In this document: one piece after another, positions 47,080-56,600 of the stretch
How positions within the stretch are numbered: the first letter of the stretch is position 1
How the letters are laid out: the number at the start of each line of letters is the position of its first letter
Origin: Rubritalea tangerina
Lineage (GTDB): Bacteria > Verrucomicrobiota > Verrucomicrobiia > Verrucomicrobiales > Akkermansiaceae
Length of the DNA stretch: 64,000 bases
Reading direction: 5' to 3'
Assembly: GCF_042683245.1 (NCBI RefSeq)
Contig: NZ_JBHUJB010000022.1
Span: 70,377 to 134,376 of the forward strand
Translations under genes and position numbers: made by a program
Notes under the pieces: generated by a model
What the model was told of the DNA's origin: nothing
The model's database searches: none
What the model saw: only the letters and a program-made list of their open reading frames with translations

Positions 47080-50061
47080 ATGAGAAAGGTATTTTTGATG
47101 GTGGTGGCGGTGGTCTTGTTGGGAATGAGGGGGCATGCTGAGGTGATGGGTGTGCTTGAGCAGCCGAGCAACTTCGACAGATCGAGTTACAGTACATATA
47201 TCGACTACGGGGTTGATTTAGCGAGCCAAGATTATGTGGTGCGTTTGCCAGCCAATTATGATCCGCAGAAGCAATATGGATTGATAACTTTTATCAATTC
47301 GACGAAGAGTGGTGGTCCGAAGGGAGCTTGGACGAGTGTCTTGGATGAATTAGATTTGATATGGGTAGGTGGGACGAACATCAACAATAGTGTGGATCCG
47401 AGGTATCGGAGAGGTGTGGCGATGATGGGGGCATTTCGAGCCATGGAGAAATATAACATTGATCCTGAGAGAGTATACACGATGGGCTCCTCTGGTGGGG
47501 CGAGGGCTGGGATGGCATTGGGCTTCATGCGTCCAGATGTGATCAAGGGAGTTATCTCTAACGTCGGGATTGTGTTTCCGGAGGACTTACCGGATAAATT
47601 TATCATTGATGATCGCAATGGGGATCGGGACTACTACGAGTATGGTTCTTGGAGTTTTAATCTGAGTGCGATCCGGCCCTTGGCGCATCAAGCGAGTACT
47701 CGGTTTGCCTTGATGTCCTACTATACGGACTATCGAGTGGATGAGACATTGAATTGTTTTCACCTAGGGATGGTGAATCATGGCAATCAGGCGAAGCAGA
47801 TCATTCGGCCAGGGGCCCACGGGGGGAGTGATACGGGGGGATTCAGAGATGCGATTCATTTTATCGAGCATCCACAGCTCTTGGTTGTGTCTGATCAGTT
47901 TGATAACTCTGCTCCTGCAGATGCAGGTTCTGGCGGGGAAGGCTGGACGATAGAAACGAGTGGAGGAGGAAGTGTGGAGGAAGTGAGTTCAGGGAGTGGA
48001 GCGACAGCTCAGGGATATTTGCGCCTTACACCGAATGGAGGCAAGGCAGCTGTATGTTCGTTGGAGAAGCGACCGTGGTTTGACGTCTATGGTGGGATTT
48101 TGGATTTTTCACTCAGGCCCAGCGATGCTGGAGTGGTTGGGCAGGTATTTGATTTTAGTCTTGAGGCTGAGAGTGGGGAGCTTTTGCGCTTAGCAGTGAG
48201 TCGGCCCGAAGCTGGTAAGAAGGAAGCGAGGTTTTATATTGATTCAGTAGGCGGGCAAGAGAAGGAGGTATTTCGTTTAGTGTTTGACGATGGGGATGAG
48301 CCGAGTGGGCGGAATGCGAGTGATCCCTCGTATTTTGGGCCGAGTGCGTATGTTGGAGGGAAAGAGGTTTTTCGTGGATTGGATGTGCGCGTGGAAGTAT
48401 GGGATAGTTCGTTTCAGATCACGTTTGGCCAGGATATTGATAGATCGGAGTTCACACCGGCGCATGCTTCGACTGTCTTACTGAAAGATCAACGTACGGT
48501 CACTGGGAGGTGGGCTGAGGTCGGGTTGACGAATGATGCGGCGAGCTTCAATGGTAAGAATGTAAGGCTCAAGTTAGAGGCTGGAGGGGCAGACGGATGG
48601 GATGTTGATTTTGTGGAATGGATGGCGGGGTCTGAGGAGGTGGAGCAGGCGAGTCTTCAGCTGGAGGATGATAAGGCTGTTCTATTTGTTCCAGAGTTTG
48701 ATAGTATTTTGATAGATGTCCTGGCAAATGATCAGCTGATAGAGTCTAATGGAGCTTTGAGTCTGGTAGCTGTGGATGGAGCTCAGAATGGCATAGTTTC
48801 TATTGAGGGTGGGCAGGTACGCTATACTCCAAACGAAGGGTATTTTGGGAATGAGACGATCATGTATACCGTAAGTGGAGGTGGGGAGAGCGGTATGGCA
48901 AGGGTGAGCGTTGAGGTGTTTGATAGCAATTTGGGCAACGTGTTTACTGATTTTGGGGCGAGTGAGGGAAATATTTGTGATGCCACTAACTGGAGAGATG
49001 GGTTGCCTGGTGGGGGGAATCCGGGAGTGGTGACGCGCAGTGCTTTTTGGTGGCCTGGAGAATCTTTGGTGGCTCCTGGAACTGGGAGTACATCTGCGGG
49101 GGCGAACCTGATGAGTGGCTATGTCTTTGATGTTTTGGGCACTGCTGAGATGCCATTAAGTTTTATGCAATCTGCGGATTTCATTCCTGAATGGAAAGAT
49201 TGTGAGATTGGCTTTGAGCATGTCACGGTAAGTGTGCGCTCGGGTAGGGTCTTGAGGCTTTCGGGGACTAGTGAGGTGAGAGTTGGGATAGGGGCTTTAG
49301 TTGAGTTGGGGGCTGGAAAGAATATTGAGTACCAAAATGACGGGGAGGGTGCTGCGCACTTGGTCATTGTGGGGGGGACGGTACGTTGTGAGACCTTGGG
49401 GTTAACCACAGATAATCGAGAACTTCCGATTGTGAGTTTTGGGTTGGGCCAGGGGGAGCTGAATTTACAGGAGGTGATTGATTTTACCGGGGATGAAAAT
49501 ACGTACATTGATTTTCTGAGAGGATCGGGAGGGAGGCTGAGCATTGCTGCGGCGGACTTGACGTACTATGAGGGGCTTTGGGCAAATGGCAACTTGCGGA
49601 TCAATGGCTTGGCGCGTTCTGAGCTTGAGGGGGCACCAGCTCTGGGTGCGTTTTTCTCCTACAGTGGAGGTGTACTTGAATTGCGCGACCTATATGCTGA
49701 ATGGCAGCAAGTGGCATTCACGAGCGCAGAGATTGCAGCGGGAGATGCGGCTCCTAGCGCGGATGTGGATGGCGACCGCTTGAGTAACTTGAGCGAGTAC
49801 GCCTTTGGTCTTGATCCCAAAGTAAGCAATATCTTGCCAATAGAATCAGGCGTTGAAAATGGGGTGTTTTATCTGACCCTAGCTCAGCCAATGGAGCGTG
49901 TGGACGTGAGTGTGGTTGGTCAGGAATCTGAGGACTTAGTAGACTGGGTGTCAGTTCCTGCTGTGCGAATGGGGGATGGGGGAGATGTGCTGAGAGTGGA
50001 GAGCTTGCTGGGTGAGCGTCGATTTTTACGTTTTCAAGTACGCGGGCGCTCAGAGGAGTGA
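47080..50061 (+). CDS. Secreted alpha/beta-hydrolase (esterase/PHB-depolymerase-like) with modular tail
   Basis: This exported hydrolase (993 residues from this ATG; frame open from 47008) has the signal peptide MRKVFLMVVAVVLLGMRGHA. The catalytic domain (about 35-285) has the nucleophile GSSGGARAG with Ser138. An acidic and a His partner (DYRVDE; PGAHGGSD) are present. A LamG-like domain (about 290-540) follows, then a cadherin-like tandem domain (DVLANDQLIE, VRYTPNEGYFGNETIMYTV, about 550-625), and a beta-helix-like stretch (about 640-880). The C-terminus has DVDGDRLSNLSEYAFGLDPK and a beta-rich tail. It probably cleaves esters in plant or algal polymer. Confidence 0.8.
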   Translation: MRKVFLMVVAVVLLGMRGHAEVMGVLEQPSNFDRSSYSTYIDYGVDLASQDYVVRLPANYDPQKQYGLITFINSTKSGGPKGAWTSVLDELDLIWVGGTNINNSVDPRYRRGVAMMGAFRAMEKYNIDPERVYTMGSSGGARAGMALGFMRPDVIKGVISNVGIVFPEDLPDKFIIDDRNGDRDYYEYGSWSFNLSAIRPLAHQASTRFALMSYYTDYRVDETLNCFHLGMVNHGNQAKQIIRPGAHGGSDTGGFRDAIHFIEHPQLLVVSDQFDNSAPADAGSGGEGWTIETSGGGSVEEVSSGSGATAQGYLRLTPNGGKAAVCSLEKRPWFDVYGGILDFSLRPSDAGVVGQVFDFSLEAESGELLRLAVSRPEAGKKEARFYIDSVGGQEKEVFRLVFDDGDEPSGRNASDPSYFGPSAYVGGKEVFRGLDVRVEVWDSSFQITFGQDIDRSEFTPAHASTVLLKDQRTVTGRWAEVGLTNDAASFNGKNVRLKLEAGGADGWDVDFVEWMAGSEEVEQASLQLEDDKAVLFVPEFDSILIDVLANDQLIESNGALSLVAVDGAQNGIVSIEGGQVRYTPNEGYFGNETIMYTVSGGGESGMARVSVEVFDSNLGNVFTDFGASEGNICDATNWRDGLPGGGNPGVVTRSAFWWPGESLVAPGTGSTSAGANLMSGYVFDVLGTAEMPLSFMQSADFIPEWKDCEIGFEHVTVSVRSGRVLRLSGTSEVRVGIGALVELGAGKNIEYQNDGEGAAHLVIVGGTVRCETLGLTTDNRELPIVSFGLGQGELNLQEVIDFTGDENTYIDFLRGSGGRLSIAAADLTYYEGLWANGNLRINGLARSELEGAPALGAFFSYSGGVLELRDLYAEWQQVAFTSAEIAAGDAAPSADVDGDRLSNLSEYAFGLDPKVSNILPIESGVENGVFYLTLAQPMERVDVSVVGQESEDLVDWVSVPAVRMGDGGDVLRVESLLGERRFLRFQVRGRSEE

Positions 50062-50108
50062 GTTTTGGCACCCCAAACGGATGGGATGCCAACGGTAGAA
50101 GAGTGTGG

Positions 50109-50852
50109 TTAGGCTTTCTTGCGACTTCTACGGAGGAGAAGTGAGCTGGCTCCGATGGCGAGGCAAGCAAGTGAACTTGGCTCAGGCACGGATGCGACCG
50201 CTGAGGCGTCGACACGGAATTCACCTAATCCCACTCGGTCGCCCCCTTGTCCAGCGCTCGGGTTACCGAAATGGTTGTCTGTGATGGTGAGTTGGATGTA
50301 CCGTGCTGTGGTGTTAGAAGCACTAAATGTTTGCGAAGGAATGCGTCCGATTCCTGGAGCGTTGAGTTCAACGGCGTTTAGGAGGTTGAGTGTGGTGGCG
50401 CTGCCAGTGAAGGCGGCATTGCCTTCGGCTTCGGTGTTATAGCGTACTTCAATGGTTTTCGCATTATTGGCGACATCGACGCCTGCGATAGATCCTGAAT
50501 TTTGGTACTGCCAGAAGATGAGGTTTTGCACATCGTAGTCTTGGCCGAGGTCGAAGACGAGAATGGGGGCAAGGCCACCTGATGCGAAGTAGTCTGAGTT
50601 TTGACCACCTGGGTCGTTGGTTGTCCACGATTGCTCGAAACCTAGATTGTAGTCGTGTGTCGCCGACTGAGCTGATGCTAGTGAGTCTCCAGCATTGACG
50701 GGGGTGTTTAGGCCACTGCTGTTGAGCAATTGTAGGGGCGTGGCTGTGAGATAGCTATAGGGGGAGGAGCTACCGGCTACATATGATGTATCGACGATGG
50801 CGGCTGAGGCGCAGGATGCGGTTAGAGCGAGGAGTAATGATGTTTTCTTCAT
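50109..50852 (-). CDS. PEP-CTERM sorting-domain protein
   Basis: This 247-residue exported protein has the signal peptide MKKTSLLLALTASCASA. The middle is a discoidin/F5-F8-like beta-sandwich: ILVFDLGQDYDVQNLIFWQYQN and TARYIQLTITDNHFGNP, consistent with a carbohydrate-binding-type fold. It ends in VPEPSSLACLAIGASSLLL, then RRSRKK, the PEP-CTERM signal. The start at 50852 is preferred to the longer frame. It is convergent with the esterase gene; the hairpin between them (50065-50092) has no T-tract. Confidence 0.87.
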   Translation of the reverse strand: MKKTSLLLALTASCASAAIVDTSYVAGSSSPYSYLTATPLQLLNSSGLNTPVNAGDSLASAQSATHDYNLGFEQSWTTNDPGGQNSDYFASGGLAPILVFDLGQDYDVQNLIFWQYQNSGSIAGVDVANNAKTIEVRYNTEAEGNAAFTGSATTLNLLNAVELNAPGIGRIPSQTFSASNTTARYIQLTITDNHFGNPSAGQGGDRVGLGEFRVDASAVASVPEPSSLACLAIGASSLLLRRSRKKA

Positions 50853-51023
50853 TTTTGCTTTTTGTGTGTGCGTGCCCAGCACCATGCAGGTTTGCCATGT
50901 GTGATTGGCTACTTATGCTGGGCGACGGAAGTCCTAACATCTACGGGGTGGAAGAATCTTGGCAATTTGTCTCAAATTGTTAGCAGCTTGTCTCTGGAGG
51001 GTGAGGGTGGCTTACTTAACTTG

Positions 51024-51996
51024 TTAGAGAGTGAGGTCGAGCATGAGTTTGGTGCGTGCTTCTCGGTATTTCGATAGATCTAGTTGGTGTTGTTTTGGTG
51101 CGATGATGAGTTCGTTGAAGATGGTTTGAGTCTGCTTAGGGCTGCGCTTTTTAAGCTCCAGGAGCATGGCTGCGTCTTCAAGTCCGAGGCGGTGGGCGCT
51201 AAGGCGTACCGAACTGAGTGGGGCGTGGTTTATTTTAGAGGGGTAGATGACGTGGCTATCGCCGGGTGGGAGGAAGTTACGGGATGGTCCAGTTTTGTCA
51301 TCGAAGCGGGGGGAGGTGACGCGGAAGGGGTCTGTTTGTTTTTGGTAGTGGTTGAGCCCCCAGTGGAGGTAGCCTGAGAGGTTATCATGAACGATGAGCC
51401 ATTTGAGTAGGACTTGGCGGGTGCGTTCTTGGTCTAGCAAGCGATTGAGGGCTGCGCCACCTGGTGAGAGGCAGGTGTAGATCCAGACTTGTTCACCGGC
51501 TTTGATGCGTTGTTGGAAGAAGTCGCGGTGTTTGTAATAGATGTCGAGTTGTGGGCACCAAATATCGACTGAGCCAACCAGCTCGGTGGTACAGTGTGTG
51601 GCATCGAACACGGGGGCTTCGGGGAAGAGCTCGTGGACGAGCTTTGCGACAGCGACATAGTCTTGTGCGTGGACTGAGAGGGGCTCGTCGCTAATATGTT
51701 GATAAATATTGCCCTTAAATTTGTGGCGCTTTGTGAAGTGGCGAATGGCGGCTAGTTGTTGTTTGAGAATTGAGCGGCCTTCTGGGGAGGTGACGCGCTT
51801 TTTTCCAAGCTGGGTGACGAGGTGTTTGGCGGACCAATGACCATTTTCACGGGTAGCAAGGTGACCAAGTTCGACTTGTGTGAAGCCTGAATCAAGGAAG
51901 AGCTTGGTGAAGCGATCGAGCTTATCGTTGTCGACGGTGAGTTTGAGTGCGTCATCGAGCGACATGAAGTGGCTCCATGGGATCCAGAACATATTT
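51024..51996 (-). CDS. GH123/DUF4091-like secreted enzyme, C-terminal part (after frameshift)
   Basis: This is the catalytic part of an enzyme related to the GH123/DUF4091 group (N-acetylgalactosaminidase-like). Counting from the ATG at 51992, the motif HISDEPLSVHAQDYV gives Asp102-Glu103, matching the catalytic Asp-Glu pair of GH123. VDIWCPQLDIYYKH and the WIYTCLSPGG, NRLLDQERTRQVLLKW and SGYLHWGLNHY blocks are typical. It has no signal peptide of its own. It continues the frame of the upstream piece if one A is added to the A-run (51994-51996 on the plus strand), giving AEGQ-NMFWIPW. Together the protein is about 550 residues. Confidence 0.78.
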
Positions 51997-52675
51997 GTCC
52001 TTCTGCGCGCATGAGCTCAGCGGCTTGGGCGAGGGTGTTCCAGTGGGCTTCGCTCCACATTTTAGAGTTGTGGTAGCTAGCGAAGTTACTGACTGAGAAC
52101 CAATTTGTGTAGCCGATTGTGGGTGAGGGGAGCTGTAGGTCAGCGACCTTGACGGTCCACTGAATGTCTTTTTCCCAGCTGCCGGAGCGCAGTTTGATGG
52201 TTTGCTCTAATGTAGGGGAGGAATAGTCGGTGGGGATGGTGATTTCGCATCGGAGAGCAAGTGTGCCGGCATGGTTAGAAAGGGCCTTATTTTCACTCAA
52301 TGGTTGGATTGCGTCGTAGATTTCGAATGGAGCGCGGCGGACGACATGGGGATTGAACTTGCCATCAATGAGTTCAGTTCTGGTCTTAATTCCAGTATTT
52401 TGTGTGACTTTCACTGGCAACAGCTCAGCGCAATGGGTGGCTGTATTTGATGGGGTGATCGTGACTGCGTCGTTGGCGGCTACACGCTTCACTAGCAGGT
52501 GGACGACAGCTTTGCCGCCGCGTGGGACGAAGCTTGAGAAGTGTGGCTTGTCTTCGCTGACTTCTGAGTCTGGGTAGAGCGGGGTGAGTTCATCAAATGT
52601 TGCTACCTGTTGGGCGCGGAGTTGGGAGAGCGCTGTAAAAATGAAAGCGAGGAGGAGTGTGGTAGTGGTCTTCAT
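51752..52675 (-). CDS. GH123/DUF4091-like secreted enzyme, N-terminal part (frame broken)
   Basis: This is the N-terminal part of the same enzyme. The start MKTTTTLLLAFIFTALSQLRAQ is a signal peptide. The beta-sandwich domain (about 25-190) includes HFSSFVPRGGKAVVHLLVKR and ALRCEITIPTDYSSPTLEQ, and leads into the catalytic barrel at IGYTNWFSVSNFASYHNSKMW. True coding ends near residue 226 (AELMRAEGQ). The residues after that (SGSHGATSCRSM onward) are read out of frame. A single missing A explains it. The start at 52675 was preferred to the longer frame at 52738. Confidence 0.78.
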   Translation of the reverse strand: MKTTTTLLLAFIFTALSQLRAQQVATFDELTPLYPDSEVSEDKPHFSSFVPRGGKAVVHLLVKRVAANDAVTITPSNTATHCAELLPVKVTQNTGIKTRTELIDGKFNPHVVRRAPFEIYDAIQPLSENKALSNHAGTLALRCEITIPTDYSSPTLEQTIKLRSGSWEKDIQWTVKVADLQLPSPTIGYTNWFSVSNFASYHNSKMWSEAHWNTLAQAAELMRAEGQICSGSHGATSCRSMTHSNSPSTTISSIASPSSSLIQASHKSNLVTLLPVKMVIGPPNTSSPSLEKSASPPQKAAQFSNNN

Positions 52676-52782
52676 AAATGTTGGGGATGCAATCATACTA
52701 CGCATGATCTTATGGAGAATTTCAAAGATCTCTGGCATAGAGTATTTGCTATAGGGGGCGTGGCAGGGAAAGTGAACTGAAG

Positions 52783-53009
52783 GTGATTTACAGTTACACG
52801 CCGCGTGTCACTGCTTCATGTTTCGCGGATATTTTGAATAAGTATGCTTCGGTGATGAAGCTGCTGTCGCTCGCGACCAAGATGGGAACTTGGTTGTGCT
52901 GATTTCTGCGAGGGGCATGGGCTCTATTCTGCACGATCGCAATGAGCATCTCGAGTTCTGTGATACTGTGGGGGAACTAAGCAAAAGACAAAGCCGCATG
53001 GAGTATTAG
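52783..53009 (+). pseudogene. Small frameshifted gene (about 75 residues)
   Basis: No intact frame exists, but two pieces join. A frame from GTG at 52783 reads IYSYTPRVTASCFADILNKYA. The frame from 52848 reads FGDEAAVARDQDGNLVV, then LISARGMGSILHDRNEHLEF and CDTVGELSKRQSRMEY with a stop at 53007-53009. Adding one T to the TT at 52848-52849 makes them continuous (KYA-FGDEA). The stop codon falls in the loop of a plus-strand terminator, which supports a real plus-strand gene. The product has no signal peptide, is soluble in composition and is not a family I recognise. Start codon choice is uncertain. Confidence 0.5.
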
Positions 53010-53021
53010 GTGCGGTTTTTT
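52992..53021 (+). terminator. Intrinsic terminator of the small hidden gene
   Basis: AGCCGCA pairs with TGCGGTT (one G-T wobble) across a 12-base loop and runs into six T residues. It overlaps the end of the 52783-53009 frame. Confidence 0.7.
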
Positions 53022-53038
53022 GTTGTGTGGGGAGGCGT

Positions 53039-53082
53039 AAAAAAATACCCACGCATCTCAGAATAGAAGAGAAGCGTGGGTA
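53039..53082 (-). terminator. Intrinsic terminator of the small basic protein gene
   Basis: On the minus strand, TACCCACGC and GCGTGGGTA form a 9-bp outer stem continued by TCTC/GAGA after one mismatch. It runs into a seven-base T-tract (53039-53045). Confidence 0.9.
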
Positions 53083-53128
53083 TGTATTCACCTAATCGCT
53101 ATGACTAGGCTTTTGTTTTAAAGGGTAA

Positions 53129-53332
53129 TTAGCCTTTGAGGGACTCAGTCACCTTCTTAGGGTACTTAAGAAGTGCACGCACTTCGTTTGACTGCATTGC
53201 TGCAACTTTAGCTTCGTCCACGCCGAGAGCAACGAGGCGGCGGCGTTGTGCTTTAACACGCTTAGCACGTGCGCCAGCTGATTTTGTAGGACGGCTAAGG
53301 TGCGCGTTACGCTGTTGAATTGTCTTGGACAT
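53129..53332 (-). CDS. Small basic conserved protein
   Basis: This 67-residue protein is strongly basic: MSKTIQQRNAHLSRPTKSAG, then ARAKRVKAQRRRLVALGV, then a helix-forming end with MQSNEVRALLKYPKKV. The middle could bind nucleic acid or ribosome. Its strong own terminator fits a well-expressed small protein. I think it is conserved in Verrucomicrobiota, but have no name for it. A GAGCTG and CAGCTC inverted repeat (53364-53397 region) lies in its leader. Confidence 0.75.
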   Translation of the reverse strand: MSKTIQQRNAHLSRPTKSAGARAKRVKAQRRRLVALGVDEAKVAAMQSNEVRALLKYPKKVTESLKG

Positions 53333-53548
53333 AATAGTGTTCAGATTTGAGTTAAAAATGGAAAGAGCTGCCTGACTGAAAAGATCCGATCAGCTCCGCT
53401 TGGCGCGAGTGGTAGACGATCCGCTGAGATCAGTCAACTTGAAACCAACTCTGGGATTCTCTAATGCTTTCTCTTAGTTGAGGAAGTGGCCCTCTGATGT
53501 TTTTTTAGGATAGGCGGAGCCGGCCTATTGAGGAGGGTTGAGAAACAC

Positions 53549-53583
53549 AAAAAAAGCCCGCGGGATTTCTCCTCGCGGGCTTT
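53549..53583 (-). terminator. Intrinsic terminator of gltB
   Basis: On the minus strand, AAAGCCCGCG pairs perfectly with CGCGGGCTTT around an 11-base loop, and the second arm runs on into a seven-base T-tract (53549-53555). It lies about 29 bases past the gltB stop codon. Confidence 0.92.
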
Positions 53584-53611
53584 AGTTTAAATTGCTGTTA
53601 GCAGATTCGAA

Positions 53612-56600
53612 TTATGCTTTCGGGGTGGAAGCTGCTTCGTGTTGTTCTTCAGCTGCTTCGAGAGCTGCTTTTGTTTTTGGAAGAACGCGGATGAGCTTCT
53701 TGCAGGTCTTGTTCCAGTTTTCGAGGAGGCGTTTTGCCTTTGGAGAACCGGTGAGTTCTGCGTGGTCTTCGATGAGAGCTTTTGCTTCAGCGATGTCCTG
53801 CTCGCGCTTGATAGGAAGTGCGACCACCATTTCAGTGTTGATGCGGGACTGGAAGCGACCGTCTTCGTCGAGGACGTAAGCTGTACCACCGGACATACCT
53901 GCACCGAAGTTCTGACCTGTGGTGCCGAGGATCACGATGAGACCATTGGTCATGTATTCACAACCGTGGTCACCCACGCCTTCGACTACTGCCTGAGCAC
54001 CGGAGTTACGTACACCGAAGCGCTCACCTGCTTTACCGTTGAAGAATGCGCGACCGCCAGTAGCACCGTAGAGACAGGTGTTACCCACGATGGAGTTTTC
54101 TTCAGCGACGAGCTGTACGCCGTTGTGTGGTCTCACAGTGATGCGGCCACCGGACATGCCCTTACCAACGTAGTCGTTACCTTCACCGAAGACATTGATC
54201 TGAATGCCGTGGCTGAGGAAGGTGCCGAGGGACTGGCCAGCGGAACCAGTGAAGTTGAGTACGATGGAGCCGCATGGAAGACCTTCTCTACCGAACTTCA
54301 TTGCGACTGCACCGGAAGTGCGTGTGCCGAGGTTACGGTTGGTGTTCACGACCTTGTAGTCGAGAGTGATTGGGCCACGGTCAGCAAGCTCGGAGAAATC
54401 GGAGATGTTCTGCTGGGACTTGATGTCCTCGATGATCTGAACGTCGAGTTCTGGCTTGTGGATACCGTCGTTGCGCTCGTCGACGTTGATGCGAGAAATT
54501 TCGCTTGGGTCGATCTCGAATGCGCGAGCAGTCTCGTCGATCACGTCCTTAAGAACTGGGGAGAGATCGAGTGAGTTTGCTTTCGGGTGATCTGGAACGA
54601 TGCGCTGCTTGAGGAATTCTGGGCGACCGATGAGGTCATCGAGCTTGCGGATACCGAGCTGCGCCATGATCTCACGAGCTTCTTGGGCAACGCCGTTGAA
54701 GAAGTTGATGACCATTTCAGGAGTTCCCTTGAACTTGGAACGCCATTTCGGATCAGTAGTAGCAACACCGACTGGGCAGTTGTTGAGGTGGCACTTACGT
54801 ACGTAAACACAACCCATGGCGATCATTGCAGTGGTACCGAAGTTGAACTGCTCAGCACCGAGGATCGCTGCTGCGACGATGTCCTTACCATTCTTCATGC
54901 CACCATCTGTACGGAGGGTGATCTTGGAACGGAGGTTGTTGAGAACGAGCGTCTGCTGAGCTTCAGCGAGACCGAGTTCCCATGGAAGACCTGTGTGCTT
55001 GGTGGAGGAGAGCGGGGAAGCCGCAGTACCACCGTCGTGACCAGAGATGAGGATGTTGTCCGCATCAGCCTTCGCTACACCAGCTGCGATAGTGCCAACG
55101 CCCGCTTCGGAAACGAGCTTCACAGTCACCTTCGCGTACGGGTTCACTTCTTTGAGGTCGTGAATGAGCTGTGCGAGATCTTCAATAGAGTAAATGTCGT
55201 GGTGCGGTGGTGGGGAAATGAGCTGCACGCCTGGCTGCGTGTTACGCAGGCGAGCGATGATGCCATTTACCTTGTGACCAGGAAGCTGGCCACCTTCACC
55301 TGGCTTCGCACCCTGAGCCATCTTGATCTCAAGTTCGTCAGCATTGACGAGGTAGTGTGCGGAAACACCGAAGCGGCCAGATGCGATCTGCTTGATGGCA
55401 GAACGAGCGAGGTCGCCGTTCGGGTACTTGTCGAAACGGATTGGATCTTCACCACCTTCACCGGAGTCGGACTTCGCGCCGATGCGGTTCATTGCGATCG
55501 CGAGAGTTTCGTGTGCTTCTGGGGAGAGCGCACCCATGGACATCGCCGCAGTAGTGAAGCGTGTGCGGATGTTCTCGATCGGCTCTACTTCGTCGAGTGG
55601 GATTGGGCCGCCTTCAGATGGTACGAACTCAAGGAGGTCCTTGATGGTGATCGGGTGAGTATCGAGAGTTGCTTTAACGTAATCTTCGTAGTCTTCCGCC
55701 TTACCTGACTTCACGTAGGTGTGGAAGTTCTTGATCACGTCAGTGGTGAGAGCGTGGCGCTCACCGGACTTACGGTAACGGTTGTAACCTGGGTCACCGA
55801 GTGGAAGTGGTTCTTCAATCGCTACGCCGCTTTCAAGGATGTCCTTGTAAGCTGCCTTGTGACGGATGATGGACTCTTCTGCGATTTCTTCGAAGCCGAT
55901 GCCGCCGATGCGGGAAACACAGCCTGTGAAACAGAGATCGATAACATCGCTGCCGATACCCACTGCCTCGAAGATCTGAGCGCCCTGGTAGGAGTTGAGT
56001 ACGGAGATACCCATCTTGGACATAATCTTGAGGAGACCTTTTTCAAGTGCCTTGCGGTAGTTGGTCATTGCCTTCTCAGGAGTCATGCCTTCGCCGAGCT
56101 TGCCCTTCTTGTCGTTTGCTACGACCTGACGGACTGTTGCGTAACCAAGGTATGGGCAAACTGCTGTCGCACCGAAGCCGAAGAGCATTGCCACTGTGTG
56201 GGTGTCACGAGCTTCAGCGGTCTCCACAACGATGGAAGCACGCATGCGCTTCTTCACGCGGTTGAGGTGGTGGTGCACAGCACCTGTGATCATGAGAGCT
56301 GGGATAGCAACGCGCTCGATGCTCGCTGCTTTATCGGAAAGGATGAGGACGTCGATGTCTTCGTCGACTGCCTTTTCTACTTCTGCACAGACAGCTTTCA
56401 CAGCGGCTTCGAGGCCAGCTGCGCCTTGGGAGAATTCCCAAGTGGTGTCGATGATGCGGTTAGAGAAACCGTGGTCGCCCATTTCCTTGATGCGATCCAT
56501 TTCCTGCTCGAGGAGGATTGCGGACTCAAGGTTGAGAACGCGTGCGTGCTCTGGAGTTTCACCGAGAAGGTTCTTCTCAGCACCGAGACCAGCAGCGAGG

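Noticed and set aside
50065..50092. Hairpin TTGGCACCCC / GGGATGCCAA between convergent genes
   Set aside because: Good pairing but no T-tract on either strand, so not called as a terminator.
53395..53465. tRNA-like stretch (GGCGCGAGTGGTAGACG, resembling a tRNA-Leu D-arm)
   Set aside because: No matching acceptor stem, anticodon arm of 5+7 form or T-arm could be folded on either strand.
54587..55708. Second long frame opposite gltB
   Set aside because: Antisense shadow, same reasoning as the other gltB frames.
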